A program made the translations under genes and the position numbers. Under the pieces are notes generated by a model. The model ran no database searches, had not been told where the DNA came from, and worked only from the letters and a program-made list of their open reading frames with translations. A DNA stretch of 64,000 nucleotides from Candidatus Defluviibacterium haderslevense (GTDB lineage: Bacteria; Bacteroidota; Bacteroidia; Chitinophagales; Saprospiraceae), in NCBI GenBank assembly GCA_016712225.1, contig JADJRL010000003.1, positions 889,001-953,000 of the forward strand. The letters are read 5' to 3'. This document shows positions 17,886 through 26,237 of the stretch, one piece after another. The stretch's first letter is position 1. Every line of letters begins with the position of its first letter.

Positions 17886-19523
17886 TTAAAAACTAGACGT
17901 AATAGATGCTCTGATTCCACTAAATGCAGGTTCCAATCTGCAAATACCACCTGAACAAACGATACCTTCTAATTGCTTAACGTACTTAATACCAAATCGA
18001 TTGCTGCCATAATTATAAACAATACCGAATGCTGGATAATGAATAGCTTTCTTGTCATGCGTCGGCTTTACATTATACATATCTGAAACTTCAATCAACC
18101 AATGCGGTGAGAATCCAAGTTCAACCAATCCATTAACCCATGAGCCAATATCTTCTTTATTATCCATATATTGGGCTTCAACCCGAATTGAATTTTTGCG
18201 ACTGAATTTGTACAAAAACTCAGCAAACGGTGTAATCGTTTTTATAGTAGGCTGACCACCTTTACCATAATACACTTCCTGATTAAATCGTTGGTGTTGT
18301 AATCCTCCGGAAAGTTGCCAGGATCCAGGTTTTTTATACAAGACTTCTGCATAAATTTCTTTATAAAATTCCTTTGAAAAATCTTTATCCCTGATATCAG
18401 AAAAGTTTACAGAAAAATTCCAATGATCCCCAAAACCATATTTCAAATCGATCTGATATGCCATTTCACTCAGGTACTGTGTAGCTGGATAGTAATAGGA
18501 ATTTAATCGATACGTATTGATTTTTGAGCTTGGAGGAATAAAGGTGATAAGACCCTTGTTTAAGGTCAAGGTAGGTTCAGCTCTAAAGTCAAAGGCTTCT
18601 GTTCGTTTACCTTCTATGGTTATACCTAAATTATGAGCCGCATATCCTATACTGGTGTAAAATACACTCCCATCTTGCTTCACATATTTACCCAAATCGG
18701 TATTGCCCTTTCCCAAAGATCTCACTGCAGTGGGGTCGTAATATAAATCATCTGGCTTATAAGCTGCTTCTACATACCAACTAAAATCTCTATAAGTTAA
18801 TGTATTGAATACACTGATCGCATTGGTATTATAATTCGGTGTAACCTGATCTACAGGTAAATAACCACTTAATATCGTCACTAAATCCTGAACTACCTGA
18901 TCTCCGATCGTTCGATTGACAAATCCAAAACCAGGTGCTATGGACCAGGATGAAGTGTCAGTTGGCTTATAGAACCCATTTAATGATACACCCTTGATAA
19001 TGGAGTTATACTGCTCAAATAAATTCTTCTGTTTTCCGGTAAACCCCTTGAGGCTCCAGTTATTATTAAAATTGAATTTACAGGATATACCCACCAAAGC
19101 ATTATCAATGAGTTGAGCTCTTTCTTCGTAAGCTCTGTAAATAATACCTGAACCAATCTGATCGTAAATATATCCTGCAGTAATGTCAAAGCGATCTACT
19201 TGCTTATTAATAAACCATCTGCCTATACCTTGATCAGTATAGGATTGTTTAGGATCCAAAAGATTAGAATTATTAAATAAATCAAAGCGTATACCGGCAT
19301 TAAAACCCTGATATGACGCATTAATATCCAGCCAGCTTTCTGCACCAAAAAGTTGATGATCATATTGAGGAATGTTAGCGGCTCCTATGGAACTGTCTCT
19401 AATAAAAAGGTTTGCATTGGTTTGAAATCCACCGCCTAAAATCAAGCTCTCCTGAGCGCTAATTGCAAGGCTAACAGACCATATGGAAAGGAATAGCAGT
19501 ATCTTGTGAATATGGTTAATCAT
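17886..19523 (-). CDS. DUF6029 outer-membrane beta-barrel-like protein
   Basis: A 545-residue secreted protein: signal 1-23 ends LAISAQ. The rest is rich in alternating aromatic and polar residues (WSIAPGFGFVN, FSWYVEAAYKP, HWNFSVNFSDI), the pattern of a beta-barrel. The RWFINKQVDRFDITAGYIYD block followed by a GSGIIYRAYEER stretch is what I recall from DUF6029. Cysteines occur only in the VCSGGIC segment near the C terminus. It is followed by the Omp28 gene, a known conserved neighbour. Function is unknown; a surface channel or receptor is a guess. Confidence 0.75.
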   Translation of the reverse strand: MINHIHKILLFLSIWSVSLAISAQESLILGGGFQTNANLFIRDSSIGAANIPQYDHQLFGAESWLDINASYQGFNAGIRFDLFNNSNLLDPKQSYTDQGIGRWFINKQVDRFDITAGYIYDQIGSGIIYRAYEERAQLIDNALVGISCKFNFNNNWSLKGFTGKQKNLFEQYNSIIKGVSLNGFYKPTDTSSWSIAPGFGFVNRTIGDQVVQDLVTILSGYLPVDQVTPNYNTNAISVFNTLTYRDFSWYVEAAYKPDDLYYDPTAVRSLGKGNTDLGKYVKQDGSVFYTSIGYAAHNLGITIEGKRTEAFDFRAEPTLTLNKGLITFIPPSSKINTYRLNSYYYPATQYLSEMAYQIDLKYGFGDHWNFSVNFSDIRDKDFSKEFYKEIYAEVLYKKPGSWQLSGGLQHQRFNQEVYYGKGGQPTIKTITPFAEFLYKFSRKNSIRVEAQYMDNKEDIGSWVNGLVELGFSPHWLIEVSDMYNVKPTHDKKAIHYPAFGIVYNYGSNRFGIKYVKQLEGIVCSGGICRLEPAFSGIRASITSSF

Positions 19524-19604
19524 TCGTTAAATTGTTTTTCAAAGGCTAAAGTAATGGATTATTTCAATCAATTTTACGTTTCTATCGTCAAATCAAACAA
19601 TTAA

Positions 19605-20096
19605 ATGAAAAAATTACTTTTTTTAACCTTTGCTGTCGGCTTAATAGCCATGTCGTTCACTGTTTTAGACAAAAAATTTCCTGCACTGAAATTAAAAAAT
19701 TTAGACGGCAAAGAAGTTGATTTAAATGCCAGTTTTAGTAAAAACAAATTGACTGTGGTTAGTTATTGGGCCACTTGGTGTTCACCTTGTAAAAAAGAAT
19801 TAGATGCCATGAATGAATTGTATTCTTCTTGGCAAAAAGATGGCATTGAAGTAATCGCTATTACCATAGATGATATCCAGCAATTGAATAAAGTAAAACC
19901 ATTGGCGCAACAAAAAAAATGGAAATACACACTTTTATCTGATTCCAATAAAGAAAGCATGAGAACGCTTAATTTCCAATCTATACCTCAAACATTTGTC
20001 GTCGATAAGAATGGGAATATCCTATACACTCACAGTGGTTATGTAGCTGGGGATGAATTCGAATTAGAGAAAAAATTAAAATCGTTTCTAAAATAA
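19605..20096 (+). CDS. TlpA/ResA-like thiol-disulfide oxidoreductase
   Basis: A 163-residue exported thioredoxin-fold protein. Residues 1 to about 20 are a signal or membrane anchor (MKKLLFLTFAVGLIAMSF). The active site is YWATWCSPCKKEL (about 50-62), with WCxPC as in TlpA/ResA. The cis-Pro loop is QSIPQTFVVD. These proteins reduce periplasmic disulfides, often for cytochrome c maturation. It is transcribed away from the DUF6029-Omp28 operon, whose Omp28 member also has a CxxC pair. Confidence 0.9.
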   Translation: MKKLLFLTFAVGLIAMSFTVLDKKFPALKLKNLDGKEVDLNASFSKNKLTVVSYWATWCSPCKKELDAMNELYSSWQKDGIEVIAITIDDIQQLNKVKPLAQQKKWKYTLLSDSNKESMRTLNFQSIPQTFVVDKNGNILYTHSGYVAGDEFELEKKLKSFLK

Positions 20097-20115
20097 GTTT
20101 AGTTAAGTTCAACTA

Positions 20116-20805
20116 TTAGCTCGTTGATTTCCATTTAACCGGTTGAATTTTATACGTCTTATTCGTTTCTAAGAAATTAAAAAAATCTTCTGCATTCATT
20201 AATTCAGCTCCCATTGATTTTAAATGAGGCGTTTCTTGTTGGCAATCTATTAATTCAAATCCTTTCTGGACCAATAATTGGGATAGGCAAATAAGCCCGA
20301 ATTTGGAAGCATTGCTGATTTTAGCAAACATAGATTCTCCACAGAACATTTTACCTATCGCCAAACCATATAAGCCTCCTACCAGTTCTTCATTATGCCA
20401 CACTTCTACAGAATGTGCTAAACCTTTTTCATGCAATTCACAAAATGCAGAAATTAAGTTTGCATGAATCCAGGTACCCTCTTGCCCTTCTCTTGAAATA
20501 TTTTGACAAGCTATCATCACGTCTTTAAAATGAGTATCAAAACTTATTCGAAAGTAATTTCTTCTGAAGAGGGATCTCATACTTTTTGAAATAACAACCT
20601 GTTGTGGACGTAATATTAATCGGGGTGTAAGACACCACCACATTATCGGCTCACCTTCTGAATACCATGGAAAAATCCCATTCTGATAGGCTAATAATAA
20701 TCTTGAAATCTTTAAATCACCACCAATGCCCAATAAACCATCGGGTTCTGCCTGACTTGGATGTGGAAAAATAATCTCGTCTTCAGGGATGTGGAAGACT
20801 GGCAT
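20116..20805 (-). CDS. aat: Leucyl/phenylalanyl-tRNA-protein transferase
   Basis: A 229-residue cytosolic enzyme of normal length. It has the family signatures NGIFPWYSEGEPIMWW (about 39-54), SMRSLFRR, EGTWIHANLISAFCELHEKG (about 112-131) and GLYGLAIGKMFCGESMF (about 145-161). It attaches Leu or Phe from tRNA to proteins whose N terminus is Arg or Lys, making a bacterial N-degron. It starts 5 bases after clpS, which encodes the adaptor that recognises that degron, so tagging and delivery are in one operon. Confidence 0.95.
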   Translation of the reverse strand: MPVFHIPEDEIIFPHPSQAEPDGLLGIGGDLKISRLLLAYQNGIFPWYSEGEPIMWWCLTPRLILRPQQVVISKSMRSLFRRNYFRISFDTHFKDVMIACQNISREGQEGTWIHANLISAFCELHEKGLAHSVEVWHNEELVGGLYGLAIGKMFCGESMFAKISNASKFGLICLSQLLVQKGFELIDCQQETPHLKSMGAELMNAEDFFNFLETNKTYKIQPVKWKSTS

Positions 20806-20810
20806 CTGAA

Positions 20811-21113
20811 TTAGACCTTGATGGTCTCAATAACTGCTGACAAACCGCGTTCACATAAAGCGTCTTTCATGGGACGTAGTATGTCCAAAACACCGGTTTT
20901 AACAATAGCCTTACCTTTAAAATGTACAAGCATAGATAATTGCTCAGCTTGTTCTAAGGTATGTTTACAAACATCCATTAAACATTCTATGACCCAATCA
21001 AATGTATTAACATCATCGTTATAAACAATTAATTCTGAAATTTCTCCAATCTCTTCTTCCAACATAACCTCATCTTCAAGGTCTGTCCATGGTTGAGTAC
21101 TAGAATTAGTCAT
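20811..21113 (-). CDS. clpS: ClpS adaptor of the Clp protease
   Basis: A 100-residue protein with an acidic, flexible N terminus (about 1-25) and a complete ClpS core: LIVYNDDVNTFDWVI (28-42), EQAEQLSMLVHFKGKAIV (56-73) and a C-terminal CERGLSAVIE. It binds N-terminal Leu, Phe, Tyr or Trp residues and delivers substrates to ClpA/ClpC with ClpP. It is the middle gene of peroxiredoxin-clpS-aat, with gaps of only 5 bases on both sides. Confidence 0.94.
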   Translation of the reverse strand: MTNSSTQPWTDLEDEVMLEEEIGEISELIVYNDDVNTFDWVIECLMDVCKHTLEQAEQLSMLVHFKGKAIVKTGVLDILRPMKDALCERGLSAVIETIKV

Positions 21114-21118
21114 ATGTA

Positions 21119-21592
21119 TTAATTTAAAGAATTCAATACTTCATTTACTGCGTCGAAATTAGGTAAATCTCCCGGATTTTCCAAAATTTCTATGTGCTTT
21201 ATTATTCCTGCATGATCAATTACAAATACAGATCTATTGGCAACGCCCTTATATCCAAATGCAAACTCTTCTCTCAAGCATCCATAAGCTTTAATAACCA
21301 CCTTGTTAAAATCTGATAAAAGGGTAAATGGCAAGGCATTTTCTTCCTTGAACTTAGCTAGTGTAAATACACTATCTACTGATATGCCAATGACTTCTGC
21401 ATTTATATTATTGTATCTGCTTATATCATCCCGCATCAAACATACTTCCTTAGTACACGTTCCTGAAAATGCTAATGGAAAAAATAATAATACTACGTTT
21501 TTTCCTGCATAACTCTGAAGATTAATTTCCTGCTTTTCAGATGAAAATAAATTAAAACTTGGTGCGCGATCTCCTATTTGTAAAATACTCAT
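21119..21592 (-). CDS. Peroxiredoxin (AhpE/BCP-like)
   Basis: Preferred start ATG 21592 (MSILQIGDRAPSFNLFSS) gives 157 residues, the normal length. An upstream ATG at 21655 would add an out-of-character 21-residue basic/hydrophobic stretch, and a TATTTTTG promoter-like element (21613-21620, minus strand) lies between the two. The peroxidatic Cys is in FPLAFSGTCTKEVC (T-x-x-C), with a second Cys four residues on. The GVANRSVFVID stretch is the family's beta-strand with the conserved Arg. It reduces peroxides using thiol donors. It opens the operon with clpS and aat. Confidence 0.9.
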   Translation of the reverse strand: MSILQIGDRAPSFNLFSSEKQEINLQSYAGKNVVLLFFPLAFSGTCTKEVCLMRDDISRYNNINAEVIGISVDSVFTLAKFKEENALPFTLLSDFNKVVIKAYGCLREEFAFGYKGVANRSVFVIDHAGIIKHIEILENPGDLPNFDAVNEVLNSLN

Positions 21593-21734
21593 GTCTTTTT
21601 TATTTAGGACCGCAAAAATATAACATATAATCAACAAAATTCTTTTTTTTTTCACTATTGGAATTGAATCATGAATTCATAGGTGAATCCAATTTAATGA
21701 TTTACTTTTATGCATGAAATGGTGTAATTGATTT

Positions 21735-22625
21735 ATGAATATTGTTTTAAGATCATATATTTATTTACACATTGCAGTCTTCCTTTTTGGTTTCACTGGA
21801 ATCCTTGGTTATGTTATAGACTTACCTGCTATAACCTTAGTTTGGTGGCGCTCACTTTTGACATGGTTAATGCTACTTCCGTATATGTTTTATACCAATG
21901 GTTTTAAACATATAACCAAACGATCGTTTGCCATTTTTGCGGGAATCGGATGCATTGTTGCATTGCATTGGATTAGTTTTTATGGCTCCATAAAATTAGC
22001 GAACTCATCCGTTGCAATGATTTGTTTAGCAACTATTTCCGTTATGACTGTTTTTTGTGATGCTTGGTTCAATAAAAAATCTATACTTTGGAAAGATGCA
22101 TTAATCGGAATTGCCATTATTCCTGGAATTCTATTAATCATTCAAAATATTTCTACCCAATACAAACTCGGATTTATTGTGGGACTAATCGCTGCTGCTT
22201 TTTCTGCGATATTTGCCACGCTCAACAAAAAATTTGTACAATCATTGCATTCCATTAGTATTACCTGGATTGAATTATTTGCAGTGTGGGCTTTCATAAC
22301 ACTAATGTTGCCTTTTTATTACAACATAAATCCGGAAGCCAAATTCCTTCCCAATAACTCGGATTTATTTTATTTAATCATTTTGTCTTTATTTTGTACT
22401 GTAATTTCTTATGTTCTTGTCTTGAAATCACTACACCATATTTCCGCTTTCTCTGCTATGCTGACATTTAATCTGGAAACTATTTATGGCATTATTCTTT
22501 CCATTGTAATACTACACGAACATCGACAAATGAATGCATGGTTTTATTTTGGTGTCTTACTCATTTTGCTTTCTGTATTCTTGCATCCTTATCTAAATAA
22601 AGCAAGACAAAAAAAATCAAAATAG
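21735..22625 (+). CDS. EamA-family (DMT superfamily) transporter
   Basis: A 296-residue protein with ten predicted membrane helices in two EamA repeats (about 8-135 and 148-285). It shows typical features such as the early TLVWWRSLLTWLML helix, ALHWISFYGSIKLANSSVAMI, and GLIAAAFSAIFATLNKKF in repeat two. It ends in a basic tail (ARQKKSK). Members export metabolites such as amino acids or purines; the substrate is not predictable. It stands alone, divergent from the peroxiredoxin operon. Confidence 0.88.
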   Translation: MNIVLRSYIYLHIAVFLFGFTGILGYVIDLPAITLVWWRSLLTWLMLLPYMFYTNGFKHITKRSFAIFAGIGCIVALHWISFYGSIKLANSSVAMICLATISVMTVFCDAWFNKKSILWKDALIGIAIIPGILLIIQNISTQYKLGFIVGLIAAAFSAIFATLNKKFVQSLHSISITWIELFAVWAFITLMLPFYYNINPEAKFLPNNSDLFYLIILSLFCTVISYVLVLKSLHHISAFSAMLTFNLETIYGIILSIVILHEHRQMNAWFYFGVLLILLSVFLHPYLNKARQKKSK

Positions 22626-22793
22626 CGATTCAAAAGCGAGTGTTGTTTCGTACAATTTTTCTCATCTAAAAACGAACTGAAATCCACTTCTAAATCTATC
22701 TAAGAAAAATCTAAGATTTGTTCGATTTACAATATGATCAGCAAACAATTTATGGGTTTGAAATGAACCCAATAATTATTTCACCTTTACTTA

Positions 22794-23987
22794 CTATTCG
22801 AAAGCATTGATCCCGGTAACTTCCATACCTGTAATCAACAAATGTATATCATGAGTCCCTTCATAAGTCAATACCGTCTCCAGGTTCATCATATGACGCA
22901 TGATTGGGTATTCATTTGTGATACCCATTCCACCTAGAATCTGACGGGCTTCTCTGGCTATATTAAGAGCTATATGTACATTATTCCGTTTAGCCATGGA
23001 TATTTGTGCCGGAGTAGCTTTGCCTTTATTGGCTAGCATTCCCAGACGCCATGCTAACAATTGACCTTTTGTGATTTCAGTAATCATCTCAGCCAATTTT
23101 TTTTGCGTTAATTGGAATCCAGCGAGTGGTTTGCCGAATTGTATCCGCTCTTTTGAATATCTCAAAGCGGTATCATAACAATCCAAGCCTGCACCTAACG
23201 CTCCCCAGGCAATGCCATATCTAGCCTTTGAAAGACAAGATAATGGTCCTTTTAATCCTTTAATATTTGGAAATACCTGTGCTTTTGGCACTCTGACATC
23301 CTCAAATACCAGTTCTCCGGTTACTGATGCTCTTAATGACCATTTACCGTGAATTTCGGGAGCCGTAAATCCTTTGGTCCCTTTTTCAACAACCATTCCA
23401 ATAATTTCTCCCTGTTCGTTTTTTGCCCATACTACGGCTAAATCGGCAACTGGAGAATTCGTGATCCACATCTTGGCACCATTGAGAATATAAGCATCTC
23501 CATCGTCCTTAACATTCGTAATCATACCTCCGGGATTAGACCCAAAGTCAGGTTCAGTCAAGCCGAAACAACCAATAAAATCACCATTACCCAATTTGGG
23601 TAAATATTTTCTTTTTTGCTCTTCAGAAGCATATTTATAGATCGGGTACATCACTAATGACCCTTGAACTGAAGCCATAGATCGAATTCCGGAATCTCCA
23701 CGTTCCAATTCCTGCATAATAATACCGTATGAGATTTCATCCATACCTCCACCACCATATTCTGTTGGTAGACTTGGACCAAAAGCACCAATTTCAGCCA
23801 GTCCTTTGAACAAATGTGCAGGACATTCTGCCCTTTCTGAATAGTCTTCTATGATCGGACTTACCTCTTGTTTGACCCAATCTCTGACTGCTTGTCTAGC
23901 TAATAAATGTTCCTCAGTGAGTAATTCATCAATTAAATAATGATCATGTCCTTCATACAAATCAAGGCGCTTATTTATTGATCCCAT
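22794..23987 (-). CDS. gcdH: Acyl-CoA dehydrogenase, glutaryl-CoA dehydrogenase-like
   Basis: A 397-residue flavoprotein of full length. It has RGDSGIRSMASVQGSLVM (about 95-112), GCFGLTEPDFGSNPGGM (about 139-155) and near the C terminus TYEGTHDIHLLITGMEVTG, with Glu of YEGT as the catalytic base. These strings are closest to glutaryl-CoA dehydrogenases, which oxidise and decarboxylate glutaryl-CoA in lysine and tryptophan breakdown. A related short-chain acyl-CoA role is possible. It is monocistronic, with its own consensus promoter. Confidence 0.85.
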   Translation of the reverse strand: MGSINKRLDLYEGHDHYLIDELLTEEHLLARQAVRDWVKQEVSPIIEDYSERAECPAHLFKGLAEIGAFGPSLPTEYGGGGMDEISYGIIMQELERGDSGIRSMASVQGSLVMYPIYKYASEEQKRKYLPKLGNGDFIGCFGLTEPDFGSNPGGMITNVKDDGDAYILNGAKMWITNSPVADLAVVWAKNEQGEIIGMVVEKGTKGFTAPEIHGKWSLRASVTGELVFEDVRVPKAQVFPNIKGLKGPLSCLSKARYGIAWGALGAGLDCYDTALRYSKERIQFGKPLAGFQLTQKKLAEMITEITKGQLLAWRLGMLANKGKATPAQISMAKRNNVHIALNIAREARQILGGMGITNEYPIMRHMMNLETVLTYEGTHDIHLLITGMEVTGINAFE

Positions 23988-24010
23988 AATTTATGTTTTA
24001 ATTTTTGCTG

Positions 24011-24044
24011 CAAAGTTAATTTTATTTGGACTACTATACCCAAA
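24011..24044 (-). promoter_or_regulatory. Bacteroidota-type promoter of the acyl-CoA dehydrogenase gene
   Basis: On the minus strand TTTG (24041-24044) is followed after 22 bases by TAACTTTG (24011-24018). Both elements and the spacing fall within the accepted TTG-N17-23-TAnnTTTG range. The leader to the ATG at 23987 would be about 20 bases. Confidence 0.6.
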
Positions 24045-24061
24045 TTGAATGTTTCAATACT

Positions 24062-25231
24062 TTATATTATCGGGGAGTCTTCCATGGCGATTAAACTGGA
24101 CTCATAGATCTGCTCATACATGGGCAGTATATTAGATAGTTCAAAAACTCGTGCCTGAGTTAAAGCATTTTGTTTAAAAAGTTGATGAAGTTTGTCATCA
24201 GTTAATAATTGGATTGCATAGTCTGACATCATTTCAAAATCCCCAACAGGGCATGAAAATCCAGTTATACCATGAATATTTACTTCCTTAAGTCCACCTG
24301 CATCTGAAGATATAACCGGCACACCACATGCCATGGCTTCTAACGCAGATAAGCCGAAACTTTCTTTATCTGAAGTCAACATAAATAAGTCCGAAATGGC
24401 TAATAGCTCTTCAACTGAATCTTGTTTTCCTAAAAAAATGACAGATTCGGTCAATTTCAATTGATCCACTAAATTGACTAGGGACCCGAACTCAGGACCG
24501 TCTCCAATTAATAACAATTTACTTGGAACCGTCTTTTGGACTATTTCAAACATTCTAATAATATCGTCAATCCGTTTGACCTTTCTAAAATTAGAAATGT
24601 GTGAAATTATTTTTTGATCTGATGTTGCAAATTTGCACCTCAATGATCTCGGATCTTGAGGTTTAAATCGTTCTAAATCAATGAAATTAGGTATTACATG
24701 AATATCCTTTTGGATATTAAAAGCCTTGAGGGTATCACTTTTCAAGGAATTGGATACAGCAGTAACTGTATTGGATTGATTGATACTAAATTCTACAACC
24801 GGGTAAAACGAAGGATCCACGCCTACGAGGGTAATATCCGTCCCATGTAAAGTGGTGATTAATGGAATGCGTTTTCCTTTAGTGAATAGAATTTCTCTGG
24901 CTAAGAATCCAATGATGGCATGAGGAATGGCGTAATGCACGTGCAATACATCTAAATTATTATGTAATGCCACGTCCACAATTTTACTGGCCAATGCGGT
25001 ATCATATGGTTTAAAATCAAACAATGGGTATTCACTGGTAGAGACCTCATGATAATATACATTAGTCTGATAGATCCCTAGACGTGCAGGCCTTTTATAG
25101 CTAATAAAATGCACATTGTGCCCCTTTGAGGCCAAAGCCATGCCCAGCTCTGTGGCTACAACACCACTACCCCCATAGGTAGGATAACATACGATCCCAA
25201 TATTTATAAGTCTCAAGGCCATAATTCCCAT
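24062..25231 (-). CDS. bshA: N-acetyl-alpha-D-glucosaminyl L-malate synthase BshA
   Basis: A 389-residue GT4-fold glycosyltransferase. The N-terminal block NIGIVCYPTYGGSGVVATEL and the stretch RPARLGIYQTNVYYHEVSTS are characteristic of BshA. HVHYAIPHA and the C-terminal EX7E block ESFGLSALEAMACGVPVI complete the signature. It makes GlcNAc-malate from UDP-GlcNAc and L-malate, the first step of bacillithiol synthesis. The start may be ATG 25231 or the ATG at 25222 (MALRLINIG). The later genes of the pathway (bshB, bshC) are not here. It is divergent from the MerR regulator at 25285. Confidence 0.93.
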   Translation of the reverse strand: MGIMALRLINIGIVCYPTYGGSGVVATELGMALASKGHNVHFISYKRPARLGIYQTNVYYHEVSTSEYPLFDFKPYDTALASKIVDVALHNNLDVLHVHYAIPHAIIGFLAREILFTKGKRIPLITTLHGTDITLVGVDPSFYPVVEFSINQSNTVTAVSNSLKSDTLKAFNIQKDIHVIPNFIDLERFKPQDPRSLRCKFATSDQKIISHISNFRKVKRIDDIIRMFEIVQKTVPSKLLLIGDGPEFGSLVNLVDQLKLTESVIFLGKQDSVEELLAISDLFMLTSDKESFGLSALEAMACGVPVISSDAGGLKEVNIHGITGFSCPVGDFEMMSDYAIQLLTDDKLHQLFKQNALTQARVFELSNILPMYEQIYESSLIAMEDSPII

Positions 25232-25284
25232 TTAAACAATAAAACCCTATAAAATGTTATGGATAATACTTCAAACAATTTGAT

Positions 25285-26193
25285 TTGGCTATTTACTCTA
25301 TCGCGGATCTTGAAAAACTTACGGGCATCAAAGCCCATACCATTCGTATTTGGGAAAAGCGATTTGGGATTATAAACCCCAAACGTACTGCGACCAATAT
25401 CAGATACTATGATGACTATGATTTAAAAAAAATTACCAACATCTCTTTATTAAACAAAGAAGGTTATAAAATTTCAGCCATCAGCAGTATGCCTGAAAAT
25501 GCAATTGAAGATTTAATAGCGAATTTGACTGAAGTTGAATCCTTTAATTCAGATTCCCTTGACGCTTTAACCCTAAGTGTTATTCATCTGGACGAAATCA
25601 AATTTTTACATATCGTAAATCGGAATATACATCAACTGGGATTTGATTCAACTTTCGAACAGTTATTAATGCCCCTACTAGATAAACTTCATGAGATGTG
25701 GTTGAGTGGATCTATCAAAAAAGTCCATGAAGAATTCGCTTTGCAATTGATTAAAAGAAAAATTACCCAAGAGATCATCTTGTTTGAAAATCCTACCAGG
25801 CCCAATCATTTGAAGTTTCTACTGACTATGCCTGAAGATGAAAATCAAGAGTTGAGTCGTCTTTTTGTAGAATATATATTAAGAAAAAAAGGAATTCAAT
25901 TATTATATCTTAGTAATGAATCTGACATTAAAGACGTAATGGATGCATCCCTTATATTTAAAGCACATTTTATCATCACTTTTATAAATGAAGATACCAG
26001 TTTAACTTATGCCACAGATTTAGTTCAGGCCATTCAGCATCTACCAGAGAGTCCGGTATTACTGGTTATTGGATATTTAGCCAATCAACTTAGTTCGTAT
26101 GAAAAGCACGTGAGGGTGATTAAGGATTTTGATGATTTGAATCAATTTATTGAAACCATTATTCATTTCTCTGAAAAAAGTCAGGTCAATTAA
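25285..26193 (+). CDS. MerR-family regulator with B12-binding-like C-terminal domain
   Basis: A 302-residue regulator. Residues 1 to about 70 are a MerR winged helix (YSIADLEKLTGIKAHTIRIW, EKRFGII, TNIRYYDDYDL). The start is TTG (25285), with no in-frame ATG before an upstream stop. The rest resembles the B12-binding-2/B12-binding domains of CarH-type regulators: a helical bundle (about 90-175) and a Rossmann-like domain. The usual cobalamin ligand motif (E-x-H) reads PEDENQEL, without His, so cobalamin binding is doubtful. It probably represses or activates nearby or envelope genes. It is followed by lnt after 44 bases. Confidence 0.8.
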   Translation: MAIYSIADLEKLTGIKAHTIRIWEKRFGIINPKRTATNIRYYDDYDLKKITNISLLNKEGYKISAISSMPENAIEDLIANLTEVESFNSDSLDALTLSVIHLDEIKFLHIVNRNIHQLGFDSTFEQLLMPLLDKLHEMWLSGSIKKVHEEFALQLIKRKITQEIILFENPTRPNHLKFLLTMPEDENQELSRLFVEYILRKKGIQLLYLSNESDIKDVMDASLIFKAHFIITFINEDTSLTYATDLVQAIQHLPESPVLLVIGYLANQLSSYEKHVRVIKDFDDLNQFIETIIHFSEKSQVN

Positions 26194-26237
26194 TAGATTT
26201 AGATTTATTTTGTCCTCTTCAAAGATAAACTAACAAA

